From Anaeramoeba flamelloides (Eukaryota > Metamonada > Anaeramoebidae), in NCBI GenBank assembly GCA_027625915.1, contig JANTQA010000072.1, positions 1,612,001 to 1,676,000 of the forward strand: a stretch of DNA of 64,000 bases, in the 5' to 3' direction. Of the stretch, positions 25,443 through 36,884 are shown piece by piece; position 1 is the first letter of the stretch; every line of letters begins with the position of its first letter. Under the pieces are notes generated by a model. The model saw nothing but the letters and a program-made list of their open reading frames with translations, did not search any database and had not been told where the DNA came from. Position numbers and translations under genes: made by a program.

Positions 25443-28399
25443 ACAACAAAAAATTATTGAACACTAATGAATTTCAAAATTTGATTTTTTTTTGAATAGT
25501 AATTTTCTTTTAAACTTCATATTTTGTAAATATATATGAATTCTATATCAATAGAAATTATTCAAATTTAGTATTTTTTTTTCTTATTTCCATTATTTTT
25601 TTTTAAATAAAGAACCTTACAAAACCTTTTCTTTCTCAAATAGTAAGAGAATTGTATAAATTCGACAAATTAGATTTGTGATATTAGTTTGGTTTGACAT
25701 TGAAAAAAAACAATTGTCTTCAAATAGAATTAATTAAAGATTTCTAAAAGATAAAATAAAAAAAAAATTGATTTTTTAAATTTAATTTTTTGAAATTAAG
25801 AACCTATTCAAACTTTTCTTGGAAATTTGAATATTTGTTTTTGCTATTTTGAGAATTTTTTTTTTTTGGTATTTGGAATGGGTTTTCATTGTCTAATATT
25901 CTTGTATTTTGTTTATGTTAGTTGGATTTTAATATTTAAGATGAAGTGGAATTTTTTTGTCATTTGAATTATACCAACAAAAAGAATTGGTGTTCAAGAT
26001 CGCTATTTTTTTGTTCAAAAACCAGCAATCTGATACAGATTTCAGAAAAAAAATCAAGAATAATTATAGGCAAATATCTCATCAATGAAACATTCTAGGA
26101 ACTATTTCAAAATAATTTTTTTTAACTTGTTTTTGTAATATTTAAATGTATTTAATACTATAAAGGGTTAAGAATAAATAAAAATTAACTATGTTTTAAA
26201 AGATAATTCTAAATAATTGATTTTTTAAAAGGACGTATAAAAAAGATTATTTTTATTTATTTTTTTTTTTACTTTCAAAATAAAAAAGGATTCATTCATT
26301 TCTTGAAATTTTAGAAATATTGAAATCAAAATTTGGAAGATGAATAATTATAAAATTAGAATCAAAATTATGATTTACTTGAATTTGATATATTTAAATA
26401 AAAAAAAAAAAAAAATTAATTCCAAGCTAAAATTCGATAATTCATTCATTTAATAAAAACTACACTGATCATGAAAAAAAAAAAAAAAAAAAAAACATTA
26501 TTCATAATTTAAATTTTAGGAAACATATCCAGTTTTATTTTTTTAGATACAAACTTTCAAAGAAATCCAAGGAAAAAACCACCAAATTAAGAAAACAATT
26601 GAGATTTTAATAAAATAATTTATTTTCCTATAATTTGAATTTAGTAACTTAATTTGAAAAAATTTTTTTGTGCTAGAAATTTTATTAAAAGTTTGTCCCT
26701 GGGAATCACCACTGACTATATAAGATATATCAAAACCTAGAAATATATATATATATATATATATATTATTCAGATTATTAGGATTATTTTTGATAATTAT
26801 GTAATGGCGTATTTTAATTACGGACATTTTTAAGTTCTTTACAAGCATCTACTTTTAATTTTTTTATTTTTTTTTATTTTATTTTATTTTTTTTATTATA
26901 TTAAAACTTAGAATAATTTCTTTTTTTAATAAACTTAATTAATATCGAAAATTTTTATAGTTTTTTTAGTTCATATTTAATCCCTGATACTGAAATAAAA
27001 CCCAAACTATTTTATTACAAAAATCAAAAAAATAAAAAAACATAACAACCTAAATATTTATAAAACTTGTCACCCATTCTAATTCAAAACTAATAGTTTG
27101 TGTGTTAGGAACTTCACAAGTGTAAAATAGAATTTTTATAATTTACAAAATAAATAAAGAATTGCAAGTAGTTATCCTAATTTAGTAATAGTAGACAAAA
27201 TACCAGTTTTAATTTTTGAGTTCAAAGTGATTATTGATGAAAAAACCGTTTGATCATATACCAATTTGTTCTTGGAAAATTTTTTTTGTTAATTTTGAAA
27301 GATTTGTGTTCACCAAACGAGTATTTCATAATTATTATTATTATTTTATTAAGAAAATCTGAAATAATAATTACTAATTCCAAAGTTTGGGTAAATACAT
27401 CTGATTCTTTATTTGTCTTCAAAATTGTAAAGACTCTATTTTTTACAACATTCATATTTACACTAGTGCTGTTATTATTTCATTTTAAGAATGGAAGTCA
27501 TATTACAGAAAATTACTAGAATTTAATAATACTTTATATTGTCGTAGGACTTTTTAACACATTTACCAAATAATCAAAATAAAGCATATAATAAAATCAA
27601 AAAGGTAAAAAAAAGACGAACCAAAAATAATACCCAATCTCATTTTTTTTTCAACCTCAAAACCCTTCTGAAAAAAAAAAAATTGTGTGCCATATATCTA
27701 AGAGCTGTAACTAAACTCATTTTTTTTTTTTTTGTACATTATACAATTAAAGGGTATACATGTGTTATAATGTACAGAGGATGTAAAGTTATTCAAGAAT
27801 TTCGAATGAATACAAATATAAATAAAACACTAAAATCAAAAAGTTTATCTGAAATAAAATCTAGAAATTTTACATGAAAAGGAGAAATATTAACAAAAAA
27901 ACTTTAAAAAAGTAAAAAAAAATTCAAAAAATCCAAAGTGTTTAAAACTAATAATAATTATCTAATGGTGATAAAATAACAAAAATTTAAATTGATCTAT
28001 GTTACTCAACTAATTTTAGGTGCCAGTTATATTTAATTCATTTACAAAAGAGTTCAACGCTATTTATGAGTGTATTAATAAAAAAGTAACTAATTTTTTT
28101 TTTTTAAAAACTAACCCCACATTCCCTAATAATAATTTATCAAACTGAATAAAAAATAAGTCATAAAGAAATTTCAATATATAAAAGAAGATTTAAACTC
28201 AAAAAAAATATATAAATTTTTAGGTTTTAAAAATGAAAAAATTTTAAAGTTTTCAAAAAAAAAGATAATGAAAATAGTATTCGAAAGTAGAAAACTTAAA
28301 ACCATTAATTGTAAATCTAAATAAATTTAGAGAAAACTTAATAATAAATAGTTTTATGCGGAAAGGATAGGGATATTTTTAAAAACGTTAGATTTAATA

Positions 28400-29600
28400 G
28401 CAATATAAATAAACTGCGGCGTAGTCAAGTTTCTAAGTTTTCTTGGAGTTTTCTGTTTGATTATATAAATCCATTAATTATCACAAATAAACAAAAAACT
28501 AAAGATAACCTAACAGTATTTTTCTAAAATTCCAAAATTCAAAAAGAATAAAGCAAAATCTTGTATTTTATTCAAATAATTTGAATATTGAAAAAACTAA
28601 CAGATTTTTTTTTTAATTTCAGAAATTAAAAGAAAATTAATAAATTTTCAATTCATTTCTCTTATTAAAACAAAACTTAAAAACAAAAAATTATTCAAAA
28701 TACATATACTTCTACTTTCGTCTTGAAATTAAGAAATTTCTTCAATTTTCTAAATAGATGGTCTTATGTTCATGATAAGAATAAAATAAAAAGAAAATTT
28801 TGCAATTTATCCCAAAAATATTTCAACTTATAAAAAAATTGATGAAGATATCAATCATTTTTTATTTGATTGTTCATTCTATAAAGAAAACCGAACAATT
28901 TAGATTAAAGATTTTATTCAAATTAATAAAAACAATAAGAATAATATCATTGATATACTATTATTATCCAATTAAAAAATGAAGATTTTTAGTTCACATT
29001 CCAAAATATTTTTCTGGTTTACAATTTGAAATAAAACCAAAGATCTTGACAGCATTGTTTAGGAAATGATATATTTAGTCAATAAATTAAACTTCCTTAG
29101 TTAACTCTAAGGCAAAATTTTTACTCTTCTAATTTGATTGTAGCAGTAATACTTAATATTCATTTTGGAAATTGAAATAAAAATTTTCATTTGTTAATTG
29201 GAAAATAGCAGTATTCAAAATAAAGAATCAATACTTTTTATTTCATTAGTTAATGATTAAGAGAATTATAATTCTTTATTGAAATTTTGACACAAAAATT
29301 TAGGAATTATGTCTGTGCAGTCAAGAGACAAGGTTTTCGATGTTATCTGTAAAATCTATTGATTTTCCAACCCAACAGAACATTTAAGAAAACTTAAATG
29401 TGGTTTTTTTAAGTCACCCATAGAATAGAAAATTTATGGGGTTTTCGAATACAAACAAAACTTTTAAAAAAATAAACGGCAGTTTTTACAAAATTGAAAA
29501 TAATAGAGTAAAATTTAAGTTTTTGATAACTTTTAAATCTGATAAAGAAAAAGGTTAGAAGAGGAAATTAATTTCCTCCCTTTAAAAAAAAAAAATAGAA
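28400..29600 (+). mobile_element. LINE (non-LTR retrotransposon) 3' fragment, copy A
   Basis: A plus-strand frame around 28745-28960 reads WSYVHDKNKIKRKILQFIPK and continues to INHFLFDCSFYKENR. That resembles the zinc-binding region that follows reverse transcriptase in many LINEs (HFLF-C-Y-R pattern). The frame is broken by shifts and stops. The 3' end is GAGGAAATTAATTTCCTCCC at about 29563-29582 followed by an A-rich tail. A TA-flanked MITE (28958-29211) sits inside. The 5' limit is uncertain; similarity to copy B begins near 28411. Confidence 0.6.
28958..29211. mobile_element. MITE nested in the LINE fragment, family C
   Basis: The left end is CTATTATTATCCAATTAAAA, and the right end reads in reverse complement CTGCTATTTTCCAATTAACA. 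TA flanks both sides (28956-28957 and 29212-29213). LINE copy B (minus strand near 57800) has uninterrupted sequence at the matching point, so the insertion is visible by comparison. A second copy lies at 36539-36799 in opposite orientation. Confidence 0.75.
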
Positions 29601-29852
29601 ATCTAATTAAATTTTGGAAAATTAGAATTACACGTAATAAATTAAAAGTTCTCAAAATACGTTGACTTATCACCAAGTCGCTATTTAACAACTGCTAAAT
29701 ATGAAAAGATCCTGGTTAATTGGAAAAAATGTAATTAATAATACCTAAAAAATTCTTCCATAAAACAATAAATAATCTTCTTGGTATCAAAAATTTTGAA
29801 CTAAAAAAAATTTTTAAATGACGATTTACGAACTTTGCTTAAAAAACAATTT

Positions 29853-31588
29853 TCAAAGTAACACAATTTGTTCAGTTATTTGTAGCCTCTCCTTTAAGTT
29901 GACTATTCGTTGCAAAATTAGTGGATCAAAATTTTCATTTGGCTATTTAAAAAAAGATTTTATAAATCAATGTGAAATTTTCACTTTTTTAATTCTTGAA
30001 AAGAAGCTTGAATTATTCTTTTACCTTTTAGAATTGGAACTTTGATGATTTGTTATAAATTCCTGAGTTGTGTGTTTTTTTAAACAGCTGAATGTAAATT
30101 TTGATCTTTTTTATTTTGCAATTAACAGTAATGTTTCACGAAAGTTCAATTGTCGATTGTATTTTCTTTTTTGACTGGTTTTTCAAATCAAAATAGGCTA
30201 AAATGCCCTTTTAAATAAAATTGTAGCTACCCCAAAACAAAATAAAAGCAAAATAATTAAAAAGTGAGTAAAAATTATTATACTTTACCTTTAAAATCCA
30301 AGACAAAAATCTTCATTAAAAAGTTTTATTTACTGATGAAGAATTATAATTTTGTAAAATGTGAAGGTTTGTCCTACCTTGAGTTCGTATTTAGCTTTCG
30401 AACAACTCCAATTTTTCTGTAATTGAACAAAAGAAAATGGAAAATTATACACAATTAATCGGATTTAATATAATTTCTTACCTAATTTATGTAATCCTAT
30501 TGTACACAATAGAGAGGACAAAAAAGATCACAAAACTTATGGTGGAAGAGAACAGTCATTACAGATCGGATAAATAAGGTTTAAAAAAAGTTTTCCTTGC
30601 TTTGTTAAAATGAATTAGTCAACATTCATGAATCTTTGTGGGATTAAATTTAAAATTTTTATTGAAAAATCAATATGATTTAAAAAACAAGACTTTCAAA
30701 TCAAAAACTCGATTACATAACAAAAAGCGAAAATTCATCTTAAAGTCAAATGATTTGGAACACAAAGGTTGAGGTGGAAACTGAAAAGAAAAAGGAGACA
30801 ACCTTTCGTCTCAATATAAAACTCAACTTCTGCAAACAAATCTTTTGTAAATTGGGAGTTGGTCAACCAAAAAACTGTTATTATTATTTAACTGTTTCAT
30901 TTTCATTTTCGAGTCTGGTTTTTTTCCAGATTATGATGACTAATATCACAATCTGATTCAGTAGCCCAATACGGTCTGGAGAATAGTGTTCACGTCACCT
31001 TAATTCAATAAAATTTGATTTTTGGTTTATTGAGAGTTGTGCTCTGTTCCTTTTTTTGCTTCAAAAAAGTATTCAAAAAATTTCACAAATTGAAAACAAA
31101 ATTCAAGAACTAAATTTCATAGACAAAGAATTAAAACAAGAACAAGAAACCTGTTAACTTTGACAACAATCTTTGTGAATTTTTACCAACCATAATAATT
31201 TTTGAAAAATTTTACAATTTGAAAGACTATAAAAGTTAAAAATTTCTAAAATTTTTCCAAACGATTTATTGATCACACTTACACCGAAAATTATCTGTTT
31301 TAAATTTCTGAGAAAATTTAAATCCCAAAAGCTTTTTTTTCAACCAGAACAAACTGTTAAATTCCCCCAATGAAAAAGAAATGTACTGCTTGGAAGATCT
31401 ACTGTTTACTTTTTTTAATTAAATTAATCTTACTCTATTTGCCAACAGAAAATTTTATTTTTTTTTTATTTCTTTTGAATTATCCATTTTTTTTGCAAAA
31501 TCTACAAAAAAATTCATACTCACTTAAAAAGAACATCTTCGTTTAGGATTTGTAATCGCAAATTGAATACTTCAACTTCTGTTAACAT
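29853..31588 (-). CDS. Unresolved intron-rich gene (tentative)
   Basis: Function not recognised. On the minus strand an ATG at 31588 opens MLTEVEVFNLRLQILNEDVL, ending at 31524 before a good donor GTGAGT. Further exon-like pieces bounded by AG and GT are 31058-30999 (in-phase with the first, including AQLSINQKSNFIEL), about 30418-30379 (KNWSCSKAKYELK, between TTACAG and GTAGG), and 29942-29853 (PNENFDPLILQRIVNLKERL to a TGA). A segment around 30975-30905 reads PYWATESDCDISHHNLEKNQ but could join the preceding piece only by a 23-nt intron. I could not assemble a full model, so exon membership and order are inference. It diverges from the Rxt3-domain gene with only 135 bp between the two ATGs. 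Confidence 0.3.
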
Positions 31589-31723
31589 TTTGTGGATCCG
31601 ATATTGATTTTTTTTTCAACAAAAACTGATTTACATTTTGTCATTTGCAGGAGAAACAAAAAAACAAAAAAACAAATATTTCCAATTTTTACAAACTTTC
31701 AAAACATACCAACAAACGAAACG
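31589..31723. promoter_or_regulatory. Possible shared bidirectional promoter
   Basis: This is the 135-bp gap between the ATG of the plus-strand Rxt3-domain gene and the tentative minus-strand ATG at 31588. It is T-rich near 31608-31616 and A-rich near 31657-31675. No named promoter motif is visible. The call depends on the minus-strand gene being real. Confidence 0.25.
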
Positions 31724-32924
31724 ATGTCTTTAAATCCAAACAAACCCAAAGACGACAAAGATTATATCAATTTAGGGCCATTCCATTATCGGAGTGTAAC
31801 TTTGGAACTCATCTGGAATGAAATCTCGAAAGAGATTCTTCATTCTGGAATTATCACGATTTATGTTCCACCTGAGGATTTGACTTTTGAAAATGAAAAA
31901 GTTGTTTCAAGGTGGTTATGGAGTTCAGGAGAAGACGAATACACAACCATTTCAGACGTCGTTCCCATAGTTATCCATTCAAGCCGATACATTCCAAACA
32001 AGGTACAAAAAGCAAAACATTTTGGGATCTTGGCCAATTTCAAATTCTGTGAAAAGCATGTTGCAAAACTACCAATGAAAAGGAAAAATGGAATACGGTC
32101 TAGGTTTACCTCCAAGCCGCAAAGCCAGCTTTTTCTCATCTTAGGGATTGAGGAAATCACAAATGAAAAAAATATTCCCCAGGTTATTTTTGATTCTCCT
32201 TCTTCGTGGAGTAATTTCTATTTCAAAATGCATAATGAGTCTCACATAAAGAAGAAATTGCGATCTGAAAATCGATCACAAAGAAATCACAATACCAATT
32301 CTCAATATCTTGAGAACAATACCGATAACAACAACAGCGATAGGGAGAATAATAACAGCAATAGGGAGAATAATAACAGCAATAACAATAGTGATCAAAG
32401 CAACAGCAACAATAATAACAATAGCCAGAACATCAGCAATAAGAGTAACACAAACGAAAAGAGAAGTGTTACTGAAAAAGAAAAAAATCAAAAAGTAATT
32501 ATAACACGATCGCAAATGGTAAAAGTTGGAAATGAAAACACAAATTTGCAAAATACAATTGACACAAAGGATATTCAGAATAATTTAGTGAACAATAATC
32601 TGTCATTAGGGAATTACTTTCCTGATTTGGATTCCGGCCACATAACAATTAATAGAAAAAGAGTGTTTGAAAATAAAATACAGTATCACCACGAGAATCA
32701 GCAAGAAAGATTCAAAATTAAAAATGAACAATTCCCAATTTCAAATAATCCAAAAAATGAAATTGTCTGTACTAGCAAAAAAAAAAAACTTAACCTTGGC
32801 CACAAAGAAATGAATTTGCAGCTTTCAAATAATTATGTTTCAAAATAGTAAACTTTATATTTTTTTATTTTATTTTAAAATCATCCAATTATCAGAATTA
32901 TTGAACAAATTAAAAAATCACATT

Positions 32925-32964
<40 letters not shown>

Positions 32965-33337
32965 AAAACCATACTTTGAACCCAATAGCTTCAAATATTC
33001 GATTGAAGAAATAAAAAAAATTGGACTCGATAATAATATCAAATCTGCCCAGATATTCAAAAACTATGTCCTATATTTAGAAACGAGTACAAAAAGATAT
33101 GAAATCTCTTATTCACCAAATACAGGATACCGTTTACAAGAAATCCGAAAACCAACAAATTTTGATATATTAATAAAAAAGTTAACAAAAATGCCAGTGC
33201 CAGATTTGACAAAAAATGTTATCAAACTGAAATGTGGGTTTAACTTGGATTCAATTTCTTGGTTTGAGCATTGGATCTTATTTGATGATTTGATGTTAGT
33301 GCCAACAGCGTTTTTCCTTTTGAAAAGCAACCATTGA
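31724..33337 (+). CDS. Rxt3-domain protein (histone deacetylase complex subunit family), two exons
   Basis: Exons 31724-32847 and 32989-33337 join in phase 2 through a 141-nt intron, giving 490 residues. The frame is open upstream, but only a GTG precedes, so the ATG at 31724 is used. Residues 44-90 contain TIYVPPEDLTF, RWLWSSGEDEYTTISDVVPI and VIHSS, matching the Rxt3 pattern 'LWGTDVYTDDSDxVAAxIHSG'. Residues 121-127 read KNGIRSR, the family's 'NGIRSR' signature. An Asn-rich linker covers about 195-270. The second exon restores the C-terminal block FKYSIEEIKKIGL, then VLYLETSTKRYEISYS, also seen in fungal Rxt3 proteins. In yeast Rxt3 belongs to the Rpd3L deacetylase complex in the nucleus; the same role here is inferred. 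The apparent stop at 32846-32848 lies across the donor and is removed by splicing. Confidence 0.82.
32848..32988 (+). other. Rxt3-gene intron with a long poly(A) tract
   Basis: GTAAAC at the donor and AATAG at the acceptor. A run of about 38 A (32926-32963) occupies the place where a pyrimidine tract is expected, 25 nt before the acceptor. Reading frame is kept by phase 2 joining. Confidence 0.75.
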
Positions 33338-33881
33338 TCAAAAATTCTCTTTTTTCACATAATATTTTATTTTCAGTAATTATATACACCAAAAAGAGAT
33401 TTTTTTTTCTACATTTTTTTTTTTTTTCGAGAATAGGATGATGTTCATAATAATATTCCTTAATTATAATTTATATATATATATGATTCAAATGTTTTTC
33501 CAAATATTTAATATCGAAAACAAATAATTTAAAGAATTAAATTTAGTAAATTAATTTTCATTTAAATATTAGATTTTTTTTTCCCCACTTTCTTTTTATT
33601 TGATTTATTATGAAAATTAAAACTGTTAAATATAACAATAAAAACATTTATCATTTTTATTTTATTTTCAAACTTTATTTTGATTACAAACTAAACTATT
33701 TTTACAAAAATGTTGATTCACTTTCGAATGTTACTGAGGGTGAGTTTGTCGGGGTTAATCACATGTTCTTATCAAAACAAATGTTCAATTCATATTAACA
33801 TAAATTTTCGATTTTTATATCAAAAATGTTTTTTCTTATTTCAGTAAATTATTTTTTTTTTTTCAATAGAACTTTTCGTTA

Positions 33882-34096
33882 CAGTTAGTTCCACTTTTAA
33901 AACACAAACTTTCAACATAATTTTTGTCATAAAAATTCACAAACCAAGGCACATAGAAATCTCAATTTAAGGCATATTTAATGGAATTTTTTTTACACAA
34001 ATTATTTTACTGAATTCAGAATTTTGTGCCTTGGTTTGTGAATTTTTATGACAAAAATTATGTTGAAAGTTTGTGTTTTAAAAGTGGAACTGGCTG
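33882..34096. mobile_element. Palindromic Tc1/mariner-type MITE, family B
   Basis: Long, nearly perfect inverted repeats: CAGTTAGTTCCACTTTTAAA at the left and its reverse complement at the right, continuing through 'acacaaactttcaaca' and a further 40 bp. Total 215 bp, flanked by TA (33880-33881 and 34097-34098). It could fold into one long hairpin. High identity between the arms suggests a fairly recent copy. Confidence 0.85.
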
Positions 34097-34590
34097 TATA
34101 CTATCTTTAAATATTGAATATTTTTATTATCAAAAAATCTTTGTTTTCACCCTTTTCATTGAAATATCAGTAATCAACTATTTGTAGTCCCAATTTCAAA
34201 AATATTTGATTCAGTTTTATTTTTGTTTCTAATTTTATTTTAGTTTAATTTTTTCCAATACCAAGCCTTTATTGATTGTTATTTTTTTAAAGATGAATTT
34301 TTATTAATATATAATAATTGGTTGTTATTGAACACTAGTAAATTCAAAATAATTTAAAAAAACTATTTTGAATCCAATTTCCAAAAATTTATCAATAATC
34401 TGATAATCCAATATCCAATACATTTCTTTCGAATTAAAATTTGGAAAACAACATTTTTATGAAGATTTAACACAGTTATAACAATAAAATTGTTTATTCA
34501 AAATGCGTTTTAAAAAATCGAAAAAATGGAAATTGAAACAGAAAATATTTACTGTCTAGGAAAAAAAGTAAAAAGTAAAAAAAAAAAAAT

Positions 34591-34965
34591 GATGTTCTAT
34601 TTTTAATTGAGAACCTTAATGAAAATACAAGTAAAATCAATTAATAGAAATATAAAAAAAATCTAATATTAAAGAATAATCCATTATATTATTTTCAATT
34701 AAATAAAAAAAATAATAATTCTTTTTTATATTAATAAAATATGATGAATGGTTTTGAAAATGGTAAACAAATAGTCAATTTTTTCAACACATTTATAAAG
34801 TTAGATTAATAAAAAAAAATATCACATACCAAAAGATAGTATTATAAAAACTATTATTATACTGATTCTCCTTTATTGACTTTAATTATTGATTTTTTTT
34901 TTCTTTTATTAATAGATCTTACTTATCATTTTTCATTATGGTTCCGAATTAAAGATTCTAAGGAA
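34591..34965. mobile_element. MITE family D, diverged copy
   Basis: The interior block 'taccaaaagatagtatta', followed downstream by 'agatcttactt', matches the copy at 56455-56873. The ends (TTCTATTTTTAATTGAGAAC and its weak inverted match near 34940-34960) are diverged. Boundaries approximate. Confidence 0.45.
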
Positions 34966-36538
34966 GTTTTTTTTTCCAATTTTTATTTTTTTTTCCTAAA
35001 GGTTAGAATTTTTTTTTAATTTTTTATAATTGAAAAGTCAAGATCTTTGAAAGATAGTTTATTTAAGTTTATAATTGTTAGGATAACTTTTCTTTTTTCA
35101 CAGGAAAGATTAAAATTTTGAAATTAAGACAATAAGAAGAGAAATAAAAGCAAGAAATAAAAAAAAAATAATTTTGACCCGATACTTACAAATCTTACAT
35201 TTTTTGATTTTCCAGACTCAAAATCTGAAAAATGTGTCTAAAATAAACATTTTATAACAACAAAATAACTTCAAACTTATTGACAAGTGTACGAAAAAAA
35301 AAATACCCCAATAAATTAAATTGTAAATTTCAAAAAATATTCTAGGAAATTTAATAGTAAATTCAAAAAAAATTAACAATATCCCAGAATTGAAAAATGA
35401 AGTAAAAATCTGATTTATATAAGACCTAACTATCTTTTAAAACTATTCCCGAAATGAATTATACTTTTTAGAAAATTTATTTCCTTTTTTTAGAATAGAA
35501 AAGTTCAAAAACCAAATTATTTCTCAATTTCAACAAAATAAAAATATTTTCTTTGAAGAAGAAAGTAACCTTATTGTGTTTAAAGGGGTAAACAAAAATA
35601 AAATTTGAAAATAGAGATATTAAGTTTTGAATTAACTAAACAGAAAAAAATCTCCTTAATTTCAAAAAAATTACAATAATTATTTCAAACTTGAAAAAAA
35701 CTATAATTTTTTGATTAAAAGAAGGATTCCAAACTATTTTTTTCATCTTGTTGAACAAAAAAATATGAGAAAAACAATCAAACAAAAAAATTAAAAATTC
35801 TCCCATAATACGTTTTTTTAAAACAAGCAAAATTCAAAATATCACCAAAATAAATACTTTTCAATTTGATTATTTTTAATGAATTATTCTCAATGAAAAA
35901 TGAATTCTTTTAGTCGGTTTGTAATAACCCACAGATTAAAGATTTAAAAAGATTTTATTATTATTTCTCAATATTTTGAATATTTTCAAATTAATAATTC
36001 TAATAAAAAAAATAAAAATAAAAATTCCTAAGCAAATTATTTTAAAAATAATATTTAGTCTTTTATATTCTGAATATTTGAAAAAGAATATTGCCCGATC
36101 TTTTTAATTTCAGGAAATTTAATAAATAATTGTGAATAAAATGAATAATCAATTTCTTCAGGATCTTTAAGGAATGATAGTTTGGTTTATTTTTTTTTGT
36201 ATTTTTAAAATAAGGTTACAAGTTCAAGGTTATTTATTCACCAAGATTCTCAGAAATAACTAAAAGAGTGATTTCTTCATAATAGAAATTTTTAGCAAAA
36301 TTTTTTTTTTTGGAATTTGATCCAAAAATCTCATCAAAAAAAGGATCCGATCAGACCTTTTGACTGAAAATTTAATTCGGAAAAATGAACTCTTTTTAAA
36401 AATGATAATTCAACTCTCTAAAGTTGATAGATATGTTTACTTATGGAGTTTAATCTAATCTTTAAATATATATAAATTCTATTACGTTTGGAAAAAAACA
36501 ATAAATTAGAGTTACTAGTCACTGAAAAAATTTATATA

Positions 36539-36799
36539 CTGTTATTTTCCAATTAATAAATCAAAATTTTTATTTCAATTTCCAAAATTAAATATTAATT
36601 ATTACTGTTTTCAATCAAATTAGCATAAGAAAAAAGTTTGCCTTATAGTTAACTAAGGAAGTTTAATTTATTGTCTATAAATACATCATATCTAAACGAT
36701 GTTGTAAAGATCTTTTGGATTTTCTTTCAACTTATAAACTAGAAAAATATTTGGGAAAAGGAACCATAAAATTTTCATTTTTTAATTCGAAAATAATAG
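36539..36799. mobile_element. MITE family C, second copy
   Basis: Starts CTGTTATTTTCCAATTAATA after TA and ends as an inverted repeat before TA at 36800-36801; 261 bp. In reverse complement it aligns along its whole length with 28958-29211, at roughly three quarters identity by eye. No coding frame. Confidence 0.7.
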
Positions 36800-36884
36800 T
36801 AAAATTAAAATACCAAAAATTTTCGAAGAATATCATTTTTTTTATTTGTTTTGTAAAAAAATTATAATTATTGATTCCTTAAAT

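Larger units (their letters stand above)
22252..29852. other. Gene-poor 7.6-kb region with transposon remnants
   Basis: No complete gene is supported. Short open pieces occur, for example a 49-codon stretch from an AG at 23081-23082 that reads LIEFTLIDRDLISKRDQSYW. They do not join into a model, and several overlap element ends. Elements listed separately: a TIR transposon remnant (24369-24886), a palindromic MITE (25247-25442) and a LINE fragment (28400-29600). An unpaired end like that of 24369 (CAGCCCAACCCTACCTTGAA) starts at 23157. (AT)n occurs at about 26743-26766, and long A or T runs are frequent. Confidence 0.45.
33338..36884. other. Gene-free spacer with three DNA elements
   Basis: No supported gene. 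It contains a palindromic MITE (33882-34096), a family D TIR element (about 34591-34965) and a family C MITE (36539-36799), listed separately. The remainder is AT-rich DNA with short runs. Confidence 0.55.

Noticed and set aside
32276-32551. Hydrophobic minus-strand frame
   Set aside because: Antisense of the Asn-rich linker of the Rxt3-domain protein.
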